A stretch of DNA of 64,000 bases from Chthoniobacteraceae bacterium (GTDB lineage: Bacteria > Verrucomicrobiota > Verrucomicrobiia > Chthoniobacterales > Chthoniobacteraceae). The notes below the pieces were generated by a model that was not told the origin of the DNA, made no database searches, and worked only from the letters and a program-made list of their open reading frames with translations. Numbering within the stretch: position 1 is the first letter of the stretch; every line of letters begins with the position of its first letter. Of the stretch, positions 19,820 to 29,043 are shown piece after piece. The position numbers and the translations under genes were made by a program. The stretch is taken from contig JAQGOL010000025.1 in assembly GCA_028293625.1 (NCBI GenBank), positions 124,001-188,000 on the forward strand, in the 5' to 3' direction.

Positions 19820-20032
19820 ATGCCTTCCAAATCCTCTCCGGGTTCGCCCCGCGCCGCCACCGATGATCCAAAGTCTCTTCCCGACGATTCCGAGGCATGG
19901 CTGGCCTTGGTCGCAGAGAAGGTAAAAACAATGCGGTTCGGCGTGCTCCAGATCACCGTCCACGAGTCGCGGATCGTGCAAATTGAACGGACGGAGCGGA
20001 CCCGCTTTGAACCACCGCGCTCTGGCCGCTGA
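19820..20032 (+). CDS. YezD/DUF2292-like small protein
   Basis: VAEKVKTMRFGVLQITVHESRIVQIERTERTRFEP resembles the conserved DUF2292 core (GSVQIIVHDGRIVQIEKTEKIRF-like). Confidence 0.65.
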   Translation: MPSKSSPGSPRAATDDPKSLPDDSEAWLALVAEKVKTMRFGVLQITVHESRIVQIERTERTRFEPPRSGR

Positions 20033-20133
20033 ATTCCATGCCCGCATCCGTACTCTATAGGAGCGGATGAAAAGCGATCATCTTAGCTTCCCTTCACCCA
20101 TTCGAATGGGATGCGCGCAAAATCAGGCGTCCT

Positions 20134-20323
20134 TTATACGCGGCGCCTGAGTTGAATGCCGATGCCCGGGCCGCTGGTGATCGTGGTCGCGCGCTCGGCC
20201 GTTTGGTGGTGCGGTGACATCACGCGGGCGGCTCCAGGTGAGGCCGTCGTCGTCGGACCAGACCAGCAGGTTGAGGCAAATGTCGGGCTCCTGAAAACCC
20301 GTTGCGATCGTCGCGCAATGCAT
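20134..20323 (-). pseudogene. C-terminal remnant of a BNR/sialidase-family gene with frameshift
   Basis: MHCATIATGFQEPDICLNLLVWSDDDGLTWSRPRDVTAP (Asp-box-like SDDDGLTWS); a one-base frame change then gives TTITSGPGIGIQLRRRV-stop, matching the sialidase SGPGxGIQL motif. Confidence 0.65.
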
Positions 20324-20394
20324 CTTTTAGATGCGCTGGGATCGAGGAGTTGCGAGCTTGAAAAAGCCAGGCCTAAGCCCGCACGCGAGCGCTT

Positions 20395-20667
20395 TCAGGA
20401 AATAACATCACTCTGAAGCGGTGCAAATTCGGCCTCCATCGCCTGGATCGCTTCCTGTTCATCATCCCCATTTGCTTCAAGGTCGAGCTGCGTGCCCATG
20501 GCAGCGCAGAGTGCCACGATGCCAAAGATGCTCCTGGTATCGGCGATCCCCGCGCCGCAGACCAGGCGAATGGAGGAACGAAATCTTTGTGAAAGCTTTA
20601 CGAGCCGTGCCGCGGGTCGAAGATGGAGACCTTCTCTCCAGGGGATAATCACGGTGATGCGCTTCAT
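20395..20667 (-). CDS. HPr family phosphocarrier-like protein
   Basis: MKRITVIIPWREGLHLRPAARLVKLSQRFRSSIRLVCGAGIADTRSIFGIVALCAAMGTQLDLEANGDDEQEAIQAMEAEF: GLHLRPAA active-site motif and RSIFGI serine region. Confidence 0.8.
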   Translation of the reverse strand: MKRITVIIPWREGLHLRPAARLVKLSQRFRSSIRLVCGAGIADTRSIFGIVALCAAMGTQLDLEANGDDEQEAIQAMEAEFAPLQSDVIS

Positions 20668-20887
20668 GGGTGGCTGGGACAAAAAGCATGTGATCCTGTT
20701 CAATTTTGAAAAACGGAATCTCCGGTTCGTTTTCAGGCAGGCGCGCAGGGCTGGCGGTTGCACGCCTACCGCGCGCCGGAATTCAGGAGACGGCAGCACG
20801 TCAAAAACAATGGAAAATGCACAATTGGCATTGCTGCTTTGACCCCTGTTAACGGTATTTCAACTCTAAATTCAATGTGTTATTACA

Positions 20888-21361
20888 ATGAAACTTACCC
20901 AGTTTCTAATACCAACTTTGTTTGTCTCATGCCTGGTTTTTATGCAGCGTGGTACAGCGGAGCCGGGGCGTCATGGCGATAATGGCCGCGGAGGGCGGTT
21001 CCGGCATAATGGAAAGACGCAGATCGAAGCTTTTACGCATTGGGGGAAGACAAGGAATGAAGTCACTGAAGCGTTAACAGGTTTCGACAAACTTACCAAC
21101 GGGGCGGATCGGCAGGGTCCGCCTTTCGAATCGCTGACGAAAAACAATGTGGTTGCGCTTCGTTCGTTTAATGACAACCGGTTTATTTTTGAGGATGTCG
21201 AGACCGCCGCGGATGAAGTCGGCCCCACCTACAACGCGCAGAGCTGCCGGGAGTGCCATCAAAACGTCGTGACAGGCGGGGCAAGCCAGGTGGTCGAGCA
21301 GCGCGCCGGCCGGATCGATTCCCAACAATTCTTCGAGTCGCTGGGAGGCTCGCCTTCCTAA
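20888..21361 (+). pseudogene. N-terminal fragment of a di-heme oxidoreductase/peroxidase-like gene, truncated
   Basis: Signal peptide, then GPPFESLTKNNVVALRSFNDNRFIFEDVETAADEVGPTYNAQSCRECHQNVVTGGASQVVEQRAGR; only one CxxCH motif before the reading frame runs into a UPF0114 fragment. Confidence 0.6.
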
Positions 21362-21841
21362 GCCGCTGGCTGCAAGCGCCGCTCTACCTGGGCCTCATCG
21401 TAGCCCAATGCGTTTACGTCTACCATTTCCTGATGGAACTCTGGCATTTGGTCTCCCAAACCGCCGTCCTCAAGGAGACTGAAATCATGCTTTCGGTGCT
21501 TGGGCTCATTGATGTCGTCATGATCGCGAATCTTTTGATCATAGTGATCGTGGGCGGTTATGAGACTTTTGTTTCAAGGCTAGGGCTTGAAACACATCCG
21601 GATCAGCCGGAACGGCTTTCGCATGTGAAACGCTGGAATTTTGAAGGTTAAACTCGCAACGGCTCTTATTGGAATTTCTTCCATTCACCTTCTAAAAACA
21701 TTCATCGGTTCGGAGACGACACCGCAACCCGTTATTTATGCGCAAATTGCTCTGCACTTAACCTTTGTTTTTTCGGCCGTGCTTCTCGCTTTCACGGACC
21801 GGCTGCTCGTGGGCGGGCCTAAAAAAGAGCAGGCTCACTGA
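21340..21841 (+). pseudogene. UPF0114 (YqhA-like) membrane protein gene lacking its own start and carrying a frameshift
   Basis: Frame 1: LAFLSRWLQAPLYLGLIVAQCVYVYHFLMELWHLV...EIMLSVLGLIDVVMIANLLIIVIVGGYETFVSRLGLETHPDQPERLSHVKRWNFEG-stop. The remainder is in frame 2: LKVKLATALIGISSIHLLKTFIGSETTPQPVIYAQIALHLTFVFSAVLLAFTDRLLV. Confidence 0.75.
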
Positions 21842-22005
21842 GCCGTCGAAGCACAAAAAAGGGGGCGCGAATCGGGAAGAGGTGAAACCGGGGGTAGGGC
21901 AAAAGGTTTGATAAAAAAATCCTCGCGATACAACCAAACCATGCGTGAGTGGCGTTATTGCTGCAGAACGCGCAGAGGAAACCAAACACCTACGCCCACC
22001 CCAAT

Positions 22006-22875
22006 ATGAACTATAATTCCGGCGAGGATTCCGACACGGGAATCAAACTATATCTAAATGAAATTGGCCGCATTCCTCTTCTGACCCTTGAGCAGGAGAT
22101 CGAACTCGCCGCCAAAATCAAGCTGGGTGACAAGGAAGCGCGCTCCCTGATGATCCGCGCCAATCTGCGCCTGGTGGTAAAAATTGCACGCGATTACGCC
22201 AATTACGGCCTCCCGCTTCTCGACCTTATTTCGGAAGGAAACATTGGTCTGATGAAAGCCGTCGAGCGGTTTGACCCGACCAAGGGTGGCAAATTCAGCA
22301 CCTATGGCGTCTGGTGGATTAAACAATCGATTAAACGCGCACTGGCCAACCAGGGAAAGACGATCCGCCTTCCAGTCCACCTTGTTGACAAGGTTTCAAA
22401 GATCCGCCGTGTGACACTGCAAATGAGCGAGGAGCTTGGACGCGAGCCGACCGATGAAGAGATGGCCGAGGAACTTGGCATGACAGCCTCCAAGGTCGCT
22501 CAGTTGAAAACCGTGTCGATTCGTCCCACTTCACTCGACGCGCCGGTCAGCGATGGCGATTCAACTGAGTTCGGAGAATTTGTCTCCGATCTGGAAGCGC
22601 AAACTCCGTTTGAAGAATTGCGCGATCAGGATTTACTCGATGAGGTCGGCGATCTTCTCTCGGTGCTCGATGACCGTGAAAAGACAATTATCTCCTCCCG
22701 TTTTGGGCTCGATGGTGGCAAGTCCAATACGCTCGAAGATATCGGCGCCAAATTCAATGTAACCCGCGAGCGCATCCGCCAGATTCAGAACAGCGCGCTT
22801 GCCAAAATGCGCCGCGCATTGGCGAAGAAAGAGAAGCCAATCGCCCATCTGCTCGCTTCGTTTGAACCCCGGTAA
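22006..22875 (+). CDS. RNA polymerase sigma-70 family factor (primary-like, group 1/2)
   Basis: [132 protein letters not shown]. Confidence 0.95.
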   Translation: MNYNSGEDSDTGIKLYLNEIGRIPLLTLEQEIELAAKIKLGDKEARSLMIRANLRLVVKIARDYANYGLPLLDLISEGNIGLMKAVERFDPTKGGKFSTYGVWWIKQSIKRALANQGKTIRLPVHLVDKVSKIRRVTLQMSEELGREPTDEEMAEELGMTASKVAQLKTVSIRPTSLDAPVSDGDSTEFGEFVSDLEAQTPFEELRDQDLLDEVGDLLSVLDDREKTIISSRFGLDGGKSNTLEDIGAKFNVTRERIRQIQNSALAKMRRALAKKEKPIAHLLASFEPR

Positions 22876-22902
22876 GAGGCAGCCTCTTCTATTGGTTTGT
22901 CT

Positions 22903-22966
22903 GGCTCGCGGATCCTGCTTGGTTGACTTCAGGTCAATTTAAGCGGGATCCGTTGAGCCTTTTTTG
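22903..22966 (+). terminator. Intrinsic terminator downstream of sigma factor gene
   Basis: ggctcgcggatcctgctt ... aagcgggatccgttgagcc long stem (minor mismatches) with inner hairpin ttgac-ttcag-gtcaa, followed by tttttt. Confidence 0.75.
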
Positions 22967-23037
22967 TTTGCTTTCGTCGGATTTTATCCAAAGAGCGCTC
23001 GCACTTTTAAGCGCCTTCTGCCCTATCGTAGGACGCC

Positions 23038-24216
23038 ATGAAAAAACGCGTCTTAATCATGTCGGCCAGCGCGGGGAGCGGACACATTCGCTGTGGAGAT
23101 GCTTTGCAAAAAGCGTTCGCCGCAGATTCCCGCACTGGCGAGGTCGTTCATGAGGACGCGTTAAAGTATACAAACAAGCTTTTCCGGGACTTTTACTCAA
23201 CGCTCTACGGGAAACTGGTGCGCAGCGCGCCGCAATTGCTCGGGTTCGCTTACCGGGTGAGCGACGAGCCGTGGAAGAATGAAACGGTGCGATTGCAGTT
23301 TGACCGGCTCAATACGAGGCCGCTCAAAAAGTTCATTCAGAAGTTCGACCCGCATATCACGGTTTGCACCCATTTCATGCCGGCGGGAATTATCGCGCAC
23401 CTGATTGAAAAAGAGGAACTCGATGCGCGGCTCTCCATTGTCGTGACCGACTTTGACTGTCACGCGATGTGGTTGTCCCGATTGTTTCACCGTTATTTCG
23501 TGGCAATCGATGAAACAAAAGCGCACATGGAGGCGCTTGGGCTTCCTTCCGAACGCATCACCGTCGCCGGCATTCCAATCGACCCGGTATTCGCCCAGCC
23601 TGTTGACCGCATACAGACCCGGATTTCCTTTGGCCTAGATCCGGCCAAAACGACGCTGCTCCTTTCCGCGGGCACCCTGGGAGTCGGGCCCACCGAGGTC
23701 GCGGTCCGCCGGCTGATCGAACTGCGAAATCCTGTTCAAACGATTGTGGTTTGCGGTAAAAGCGAGGAATTACGCGAACGGATCACGGCGGCGGTCGGCA
23801 TGAATAATCCGGCGTTTCTTGTGCTTGGCTACACCACCCGGATGCATGAGCTGATGCACATCAGCGACCTGTTTCTTGGAAAACCAGGTGGACTGACTAC
23901 CTCCGAAGCGCTCGCCTGCGGATTACCGATGATCGTCGTTTCACCGATTCCGGGGCAGGAAGAACGCAACAGCGATCATCTCCTTGAAGAGGGCGCGGCG
24001 CTGCGTTGCAATGAAATGACCACGCTTCCTTTCAAGATCGACCGGCTTCTTGATGATCCGGAGCGTCTGGCCCGGATGACCGAGCGCGCGCGCGCCCTGG
24101 GCCGGCCAAATGCGGCGCGCGACGTGGTGAACGCATTGCTTTCGGATCATTTGCCGCCCATGCTCATTGCCGAGGAACAACGCGAGGCGATGGCTCAGGC
24201 GGCAGCCCGGGAGTGA
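23038..24216 (+). CDS. MGDG synthase / processive diacylglycerol glycosyltransferase-like GT28-type enzyme
   Basis: MKKRVLIMSASAGSGHIRCGDALQKAF; VCTHFMPAGIIAHLI; VTDFDCHAMWLSRLFHRYFVAIDETKAHMEALGLPSERITVAGIPIDPVF; FLGKPGGLTTSEALACGLPMIVVSPIPGQEERNSDHLLEEGAAL. Confidence 0.85.
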   Translation: MKKRVLIMSASAGSGHIRCGDALQKAFAADSRTGEVVHEDALKYTNKLFRDFYSTLYGKLVRSAPQLLGFAYRVSDEPWKNETVRLQFDRLNTRPLKKFIQKFDPHITVCTHFMPAGIIAHLIEKEELDARLSIVVTDFDCHAMWLSRLFHRYFVAIDETKAHMEALGLPSERITVAGIPIDPVFAQPVDRIQTRISFGLDPAKTTLLLSAGTLGVGPTEVAVRRLIELRNPVQTIVVCGKSEELRERITAAVGMNNPAFLVLGYTTRMHELMHISDLFLGKPGGLTTSEALACGLPMIVVSPIPGQEERNSDHLLEEGAALRCNEMTTLPFKIDRLLDDPERLARMTERARALGRPNAARDVVNALLSDHLPPMLIAEEQREAMAQAAARE

Positions 24217-24322
24217 CGCAACAGCTGATTTGCCCACAGTCAAAATGGCGATGGTGCCTCCGGACAAAGTCGAGCTAAGGTTTCATCAAACATCGGATTG
24301 AAGAGAAGACGCTCCCTTCACC

Positions 24323-26944
24323 ATGTTGATTCGACTCCTCCCGTTTGCAGTCTTCCTGACAGCTTTTCCATGGGAAGGCGCCGCCGAAAACATAAAGCTC
24401 ATTGCGCAGCCTGCGCGCATCGAGTTGAAGGCCGAGGATAACGAGCACGGCCTGCTGATTACCCGGATGGGCGCCAATGGCGAGCGGATGGATGTCACCC
24501 GGCAAACACATTTTTCAAGCAGCAGCCCGGAAATTGTCACGGTCGACGCCACCGGACATTGCCGTGCGCTCCGCGATGGGGAAGCGCAGGTTGTGGCGGA
24601 GTTGGACGGCCAGCAAATCGAGGTGAAAGTGCTGTCGACGGAAAGTGGGAAGCCGCGCATCCCCTCTTTTAAACAGGATATCATTCCGATTCTGACAAAG
24701 ACCGGCTGCAACGCGGGCGGCTGTCATGGCAAACTCGCCGGCCAGAACGGATTCCGGCTCTCATTGCGTGGGTTTGCCCCGGAATGGGATCACGACTGGG
24801 TGAGCAAAGAAGTAAATTCGCGCCGGATCAACGTGGCGTTTCCGGCGGAAAGCCTGATTGTCCAGAAGGCAGCCGGAATGATTGCCCACGAAGGCGGCAC
24901 CCGGTTTAAACAAGGTTCGCGCTACTACCAGACGCTTCTCGATTGGGTCGGCGCACGCGCTCCGGGACCGGTTGCGGAAGAAGCCGACGCGATCAAACTT
25001 GAACTCCTTCCCGGGGATCGCGAAATGAAGCCGGGCCAGACTCAACGCCTCCTGGTGCGTGCTCTTTATGCCGATGGCCGCACTCGTGACGTGACTTGGC
25101 TGTCGCAGTTTTTTTCCAATGATGACACCACGGTAAGCGTGAAGCCGGATGGCCTGGTTAAAGCGCTCCGGGCTGGTGAAAGCTCCGTGCGGGTCCATTT
25201 CCAAGGCCAGGTCGACGTGATCCGCTTCACGATGCCTTTTGAAACAACGGTCGCTTCCGAGCAGTTCAATACCCGGCAGAACGCGATCGACCTCCCGGTT
25301 TTTGAAAAACTCAAGGCGCTTCACATTCCGCCCTCCCCGCCTTGTGATGATCAGACTTTCCTGCGTCGTGCCTCTCTCGATGCAACCGGCACGCTTCCGA
25401 CGCCTGAGGAAATCACCGCTTTTTTATCCGATACAGAGCCTGAAAAACGCGCCCGGCTTGTTGACGCGTTGCTTAACCGGCCGGAGTTCATCGATTACTG
25501 GACCTTGCAGCTCGCGGACCTTTTGCAAAATCGCAAGGAACGCGATCACGATGTCCGCGGGACAAAAGGAGTCCGCGCATTTCATTCGTGGCTCCGTGCG
25601 GAGATCGCCGCCAACCGGCCCTGGAATGAATTGGCGCGCGCCATCCTTTTGACCAATGGCACCATCGATGAGCACCCGGAGCTCGGTTATTTCCTGACGG
25701 TCGTGGGCGAGAAACAGAAGGTGGAAGAATCCGAGCTGCCCGATTCCGTTGCCCAAAGCTTTCTCGGCACACGGATTGGTTGCGCGCGTTGCCACAATCA
25801 TCCGCTTGAGAAATACACGCAGGATGATTTTTACCGGTTTGCCGCCTTTTTCTCCAAGGTTGCCTTGAAACGGGCCGAGCCGGGCAAGGGCCTGAGCGCG
25901 CTTTCCACGGTCAGCCGCGAGGAAGAGGAGCAACTTAAGAAAATCGAGGAAGCGACCGCCCGGTTTGAGGAAACCCGGCTCGCAGCCTCAAGCGTCGGCG
26001 AGGAACCAGGCGGCGAAGAACTTCTTAAAAAGCGGGCTGAACACGCCAGTGCCGTGACTCAGGCGAAAAAACGGCTGACTGAAATCCAGGCCAAACCGCC
26101 CGGAGTCAATCAGCCGCGCACCGGCAAGATGATGGCGCCGATGCCGCTCGATCGCACCGCTTTGACAATCGCGCCGGGCAGCGATCCTCGCGAAGCGTTT
26201 GTCACCTGGATGCTCGGCACCGAAAACTTCAGCGGCGCGATGGTCAACCGCCTTTGGAAACATTTCTTCAAGGTCGGCCTGGTTGAACCGGTTGACGATT
26301 TGCGCGCGAGCAATCCCCCTTCCAACGGCGAGCTTTGGACTCTGCTCAACAAGGAATTTGTCAGCCATGGATATGACTTAAAACACATCATGCGGCTGAT
26401 CCTTAATTCGCGCGCTTACCAGCTCAGTTCCGACACGCTGGCCGGTAACGAAAAAGAATCCAAATTTTTCTCCCACTACTATGCGCGCCGGCTCCCTGCC
26501 GAAGTGCTCACCGATGGGATTGCCGGAGCGAGCGAAGTGCCGACGGCATTTCCCGGTTACCCGGTCGGGACGCGCGCCATTCAATTGCCTGACCCCGGTG
26601 TCGGTTCGTATTTTCTCTCGCTCTTTGGACGGTCCGAACGGGTGACGGCGTGCGCATGCGAGCGCGCGGGCGAAGTGACGCTCCCCCAGCTTTTGCATCT
26701 TCATAACAGCGACGATCTGCTCCGCCAGATTCAATCCAAGGATGGCCGTCTCCATGCGCTTTTAGACGAAGGCGACGACCACAAGGTGATCGACAACCTC
26801 CTTCTCTCCACCGCCAGCCGCCACGCCACCGCCCGCGAAATCGAGGCCGTGACAAAGGCGCTTGGCAGCGATTCGCGTGAAGCGGTTTTCCAGGACCTAT
26901 TTTGGGCGCTGCTCAACTCGAAGGAATTTAGTTTCAACCATTAA
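24323..26944 (+). CDS. DUF1549/DUF1553 protein with bacterial Ig-like segments
   Basis: FSSSSPEIVTVDATGHCRALRDGEAQVVAEL (Ig-like); PILTKTGCNAGGCHGKLAGQNGFRLSLRGFAPEWDHDWV; LGTRIGCARCHNHPLEKYTQDDFYRFAAFF; MVNRLWKHFFKVGLVEPVDDLRASNPPSN. Confidence 0.9.
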   Translation: MLIRLLPFAVFLTAFPWEGAAENIKLIAQPARIELKAEDNEHGLLITRMGANGERMDVTRQTHFSSSSPEIVTVDATGHCRALRDGEAQVVAELDGQQIEVKVLSTESGKPRIPSFKQDIIPILTKTGCNAGGCHGKLAGQNGFRLSLRGFAPEWDHDWVSKEVNSRRINVAFPAESLIVQKAAGMIAHEGGTRFKQGSRYYQTLLDWVGARAPGPVAEEADAIKLELLPGDREMKPGQTQRLLVRALYADGRTRDVTWLSQFFSNDDTTVSVKPDGLVKALRAGESSVRVHFQGQVDVIRFTMPFETTVASEQFNTRQNAIDLPVFEKLKALHIPPSPPCDDQTFLRRASLDATGTLPTPEEITAFLSDTEPEKRARLVDALLNRPEFIDYWTLQLADLLQNRKERDHDVRGTKGVRAFHSWLRAEIAANRPWNELARAILLTNGTIDEHPELGYFLTVVGEKQKVEESELPDSVAQSFLGTRIGCARCHNHPLEKYTQDDFYRFAAFFSKVALKRAEPGKGLSALSTVSREEEEQLKKIEEATARFEETRLAASSVGEEPGGEELLKKRAEHASAVTQAKKRLTEIQAKPPGVNQPRTGKMMAPMPLDRTALTIAPGSDPREAFVTWMLGTENFSGAMVNRLWKHFFKVGLVEPVDDLRASNPPSNGELWTLLNKEFVSHGYDLKHIMRLILNSRAYQLSSDTLAGNEKESKFFSHYYARRLPAEVLTDGIAGASEVPTAFPGYPVGTRAIQLPDPGVGSYFLSLFGRSERVTACACERAGEVTLPQLLHLHNSDDLLRQIQSKDGRLHALLDEGDDHKVIDNLLLSTASRHATAREIEAVTKALGSDSREAVFQDLFWALLNSKEFSFNH

Positions 26945-26958
26945 TCCGCCGCAATCCC

Positions 26959-28287
26959 ATGCTCCACGTCTCACCTTCCGGTCATGCCAGCCGTCTCTGC
27001 AACGGGGTTTCCCGTCGCGATTTCCTCCGCGTCGGAGCATTGGCGCCGCTTGGGCTTTCCCTGGCCAGCCTGCTTTCATTGGAAAAAAAAGCAGCCGCCG
27101 CGGGGAGGCGCTCACGGGCCAAATCGGTCATCCTTGTTTACCTCGGAGGCGGGCTTTCCCATCACGACAGCTTTGATCCCAAGTCCGAGGCGGTGGAAGA
27201 GATCCGGGGCAAATACAAGGCGATCTCTTCCAATGTCGCCGGGTTGCAGGTTGGCGAGCTCCTTCCCCGGATGGCGCAGACAATGGATAAAGTCACCCTC
27301 ATTCGATCCGGCACGCATGAGAACGATCATCATGAAACCGCCACCAATTGGGTGCTCTCGGGCCGGTTCGGCTCGCCGTTTGGTGATTACCCGGCGATGG
27401 GCGCCGTGGTCGCGCATGAAACCGGGTTCGCCGGCATCGTGCCGCCGTATGTTGCCGTGCCGAAAAATCCGGCATTCACGTGGGAGCTCGGCAAAAGCGC
27501 GTATCTGGGCGGCCGTTTTGAATCGTTCAAGTGCGGGGATCCCAATGCGGCGGACTTCAAAGTGCGCGATCTTTCCCAACCGGCCTCCATCACGCCTCAA
27601 GTCCTCGAACGGCGTCAGAACCTTCTGGCCGCTGTCGATTCGGTTGCTTCGCATATCAAGGGCAACGATCAGATCGCCACATACGACGAGTTCAGCCAGA
27701 AAGCGATCGACATGGTCCTCGCCCCGCAAGCCCAGGCCGCTTTTGATATCACCCGCGAGGAAGCCGGCGTGCGGGACGAATACGGCCGCACCGAGTTTGG
27801 CCAAAGCTGCCTGATGGCACGCCGCCTGGTGGAAAGCGGCGTTCGCTTTGTGACCGTCAATTACGGCGGATGGGATCATCACAAAAAAATCTTCGAGAGC
27901 CTCGACAAGAAATTGCCCGACTTTGATCGCAGCTTTTCAGCGCTCATCCGTGACCTTGATCAGCGCGGTTTACTCGAAGAGACGCTCGTTGTCGCAATGG
28001 GCGAATTCGGACGCACCCCAAAACTCAACAAGGATGCCGGACGTGATCATTGGGGCCGCGCGGGCTCGCTGATCTTTGCCGGAGCGGGCGTCGGACGCGG
28101 CCAGGTGATTGGCGCCACGGACAAAAACGGCGCGTTTGTCACCGATCGTCCGGTCCGGCCCGCGGATGTCTGTTGGACAATTTACGAAGCCCTTGGAATT
28201 GATCCCACCAAAGATCTGCTGACTCCCGAGGGGCGTCCTGTTTCGATCCTCTCCGAAGGCTCGACCATTCAGGAGCTCTACAGTTAA
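26959..28287 (+). CDS. DUF1501 family protein
   Basis: VSRRDFLRVGALAPLGLSLASLLSL; VILVYLGGGLSHHDSFDPKSEAVEEIRG; GWDHHKKIFESLDKKLPDFDRSFSALIRDLDQRGLLEETLVVAMGEFGRTPKLNKDAGRDHW. Confidence 0.9.
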   Translation: MLHVSPSGHASRLCNGVSRRDFLRVGALAPLGLSLASLLSLEKKAAAAGRRSRAKSVILVYLGGGLSHHDSFDPKSEAVEEIRGKYKAISSNVAGLQVGELLPRMAQTMDKVTLIRSGTHENDHHETATNWVLSGRFGSPFGDYPAMGAVVAHETGFAGIVPPYVAVPKNPAFTWELGKSAYLGGRFESFKCGDPNAADFKVRDLSQPASITPQVLERRQNLLAAVDSVASHIKGNDQIATYDEFSQKAIDMVLAPQAQAAFDITREEAGVRDEYGRTEFGQSCLMARRLVESGVRFVTVNYGGWDHHKKIFESLDKKLPDFDRSFSALIRDLDQRGLLEETLVVAMGEFGRTPKLNKDAGRDHWGRAGSLIFAGAGVGRGQVIGATDKNGAFVTDRPVRPADVCWTIYEALGIDPTKDLLTPEGRPVSILSEGSTIQELYS

Positions 28288-29043
28288 GTGATGCGCCGGT
28301 TCCTTCTCGCCGCGCTGATTGCGACCCCAGGATTTGCCCAGGAAAAAGCGCCGGCCGGCCCGCGGATCACCGCCATTGTGCCGCTTGAAGTGGTTCCCGG
28401 CACGGCCGTCACATTGAGGCTGCGCGGGCTTAAACTCGTCGACACGAGCGCCCTTGAGTTTCCCGATGCCGCAAGCCGTCCCATCGTGGAGATCAAAGAA
28501 AAGAAAAAAGCGGACCTGCCCAACGGGCTTGAAGCGAAGGATGCCGGCGATACACAGGTGGAAGTCCAGCTCACCGTGCCTGCCGATTGGCAACCGGGCA
28601 CCGTCAGCTTTCGGGTGATCACCGGCTCGGAAAGCACGCCTGTTTGCAAACTCCATATTGTCGAGGCCGCCGCGTTGGTTGAGGAGAAGGAACCCAACGG
28701 CAGCTTCCGGGAAGCGCAACCGATCGACTTTGGCAAAATCGTCCGTGGCGCGATCAAGGAAGACAAAGACGTCGATGTCTTCAAGTTCACCGGTCATGCA
28801 AAGACGCGGATCCGGGCCGGGATCGTCGCCGCGCAGCATGCCTCCCTGCTCGACTCGACATTAAATCTTTACGACGCGGCCGGTCATCTGCTCGCCACCA
28901 ACGACGATGGCGCCATCGGACGGGATTCCCTTCTCGAATTTTCCATCCCGGCGGAAGGGACCTATTTCCTGAGCGTCACCGATGCCAGCGACCGGGGCGG
29001 CCCATGGAGCGCGTATGAACTCAATTTAAAAGAACTTCCATGA
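28288..29043 (+). CDS. Exported protein with pre-peptidase C-terminal (PPC)-like domain
   Basis: EKEPNGSFREAQPIDFGKIVRGAIKEDKDVDVFKFTGHAKTRIRAGIVAAQHASLLDSTLNLYDAAGHLLATNDDG...YFLSVTDASDRGG. Confidence 0.75.
   Translation: MMRRFLLAALIATPGFAQEKAPAGPRITAIVPLEVVPGTAVTLRLRGLKLVDTSALEFPDAASRPIVEIKEKKKADLPNGLEAKDAGDTQVEVQLTVPADWQPGTVSFRVITGSESTPVCKLHIVEAAALVEEKEPNGSFREAQPIDFGKIVRGAIKEDKDVDVFKFTGHAKTRIRAGIVAAQHASLLDSTLNLYDAAGHLLATNDDGAIGRDSLLEFSIPAEGTYFLSVTDASDRGGPWSAYELNLKELP

Noticed and set aside
21253-21651. 132 aa ORF called as a stand-alone protein
   Set aside because: The first ~30 residues are an off-frame reading of the di-heme gene; only the UPF0114 segment is genuine, so it is annotated as part of a pseudogene.
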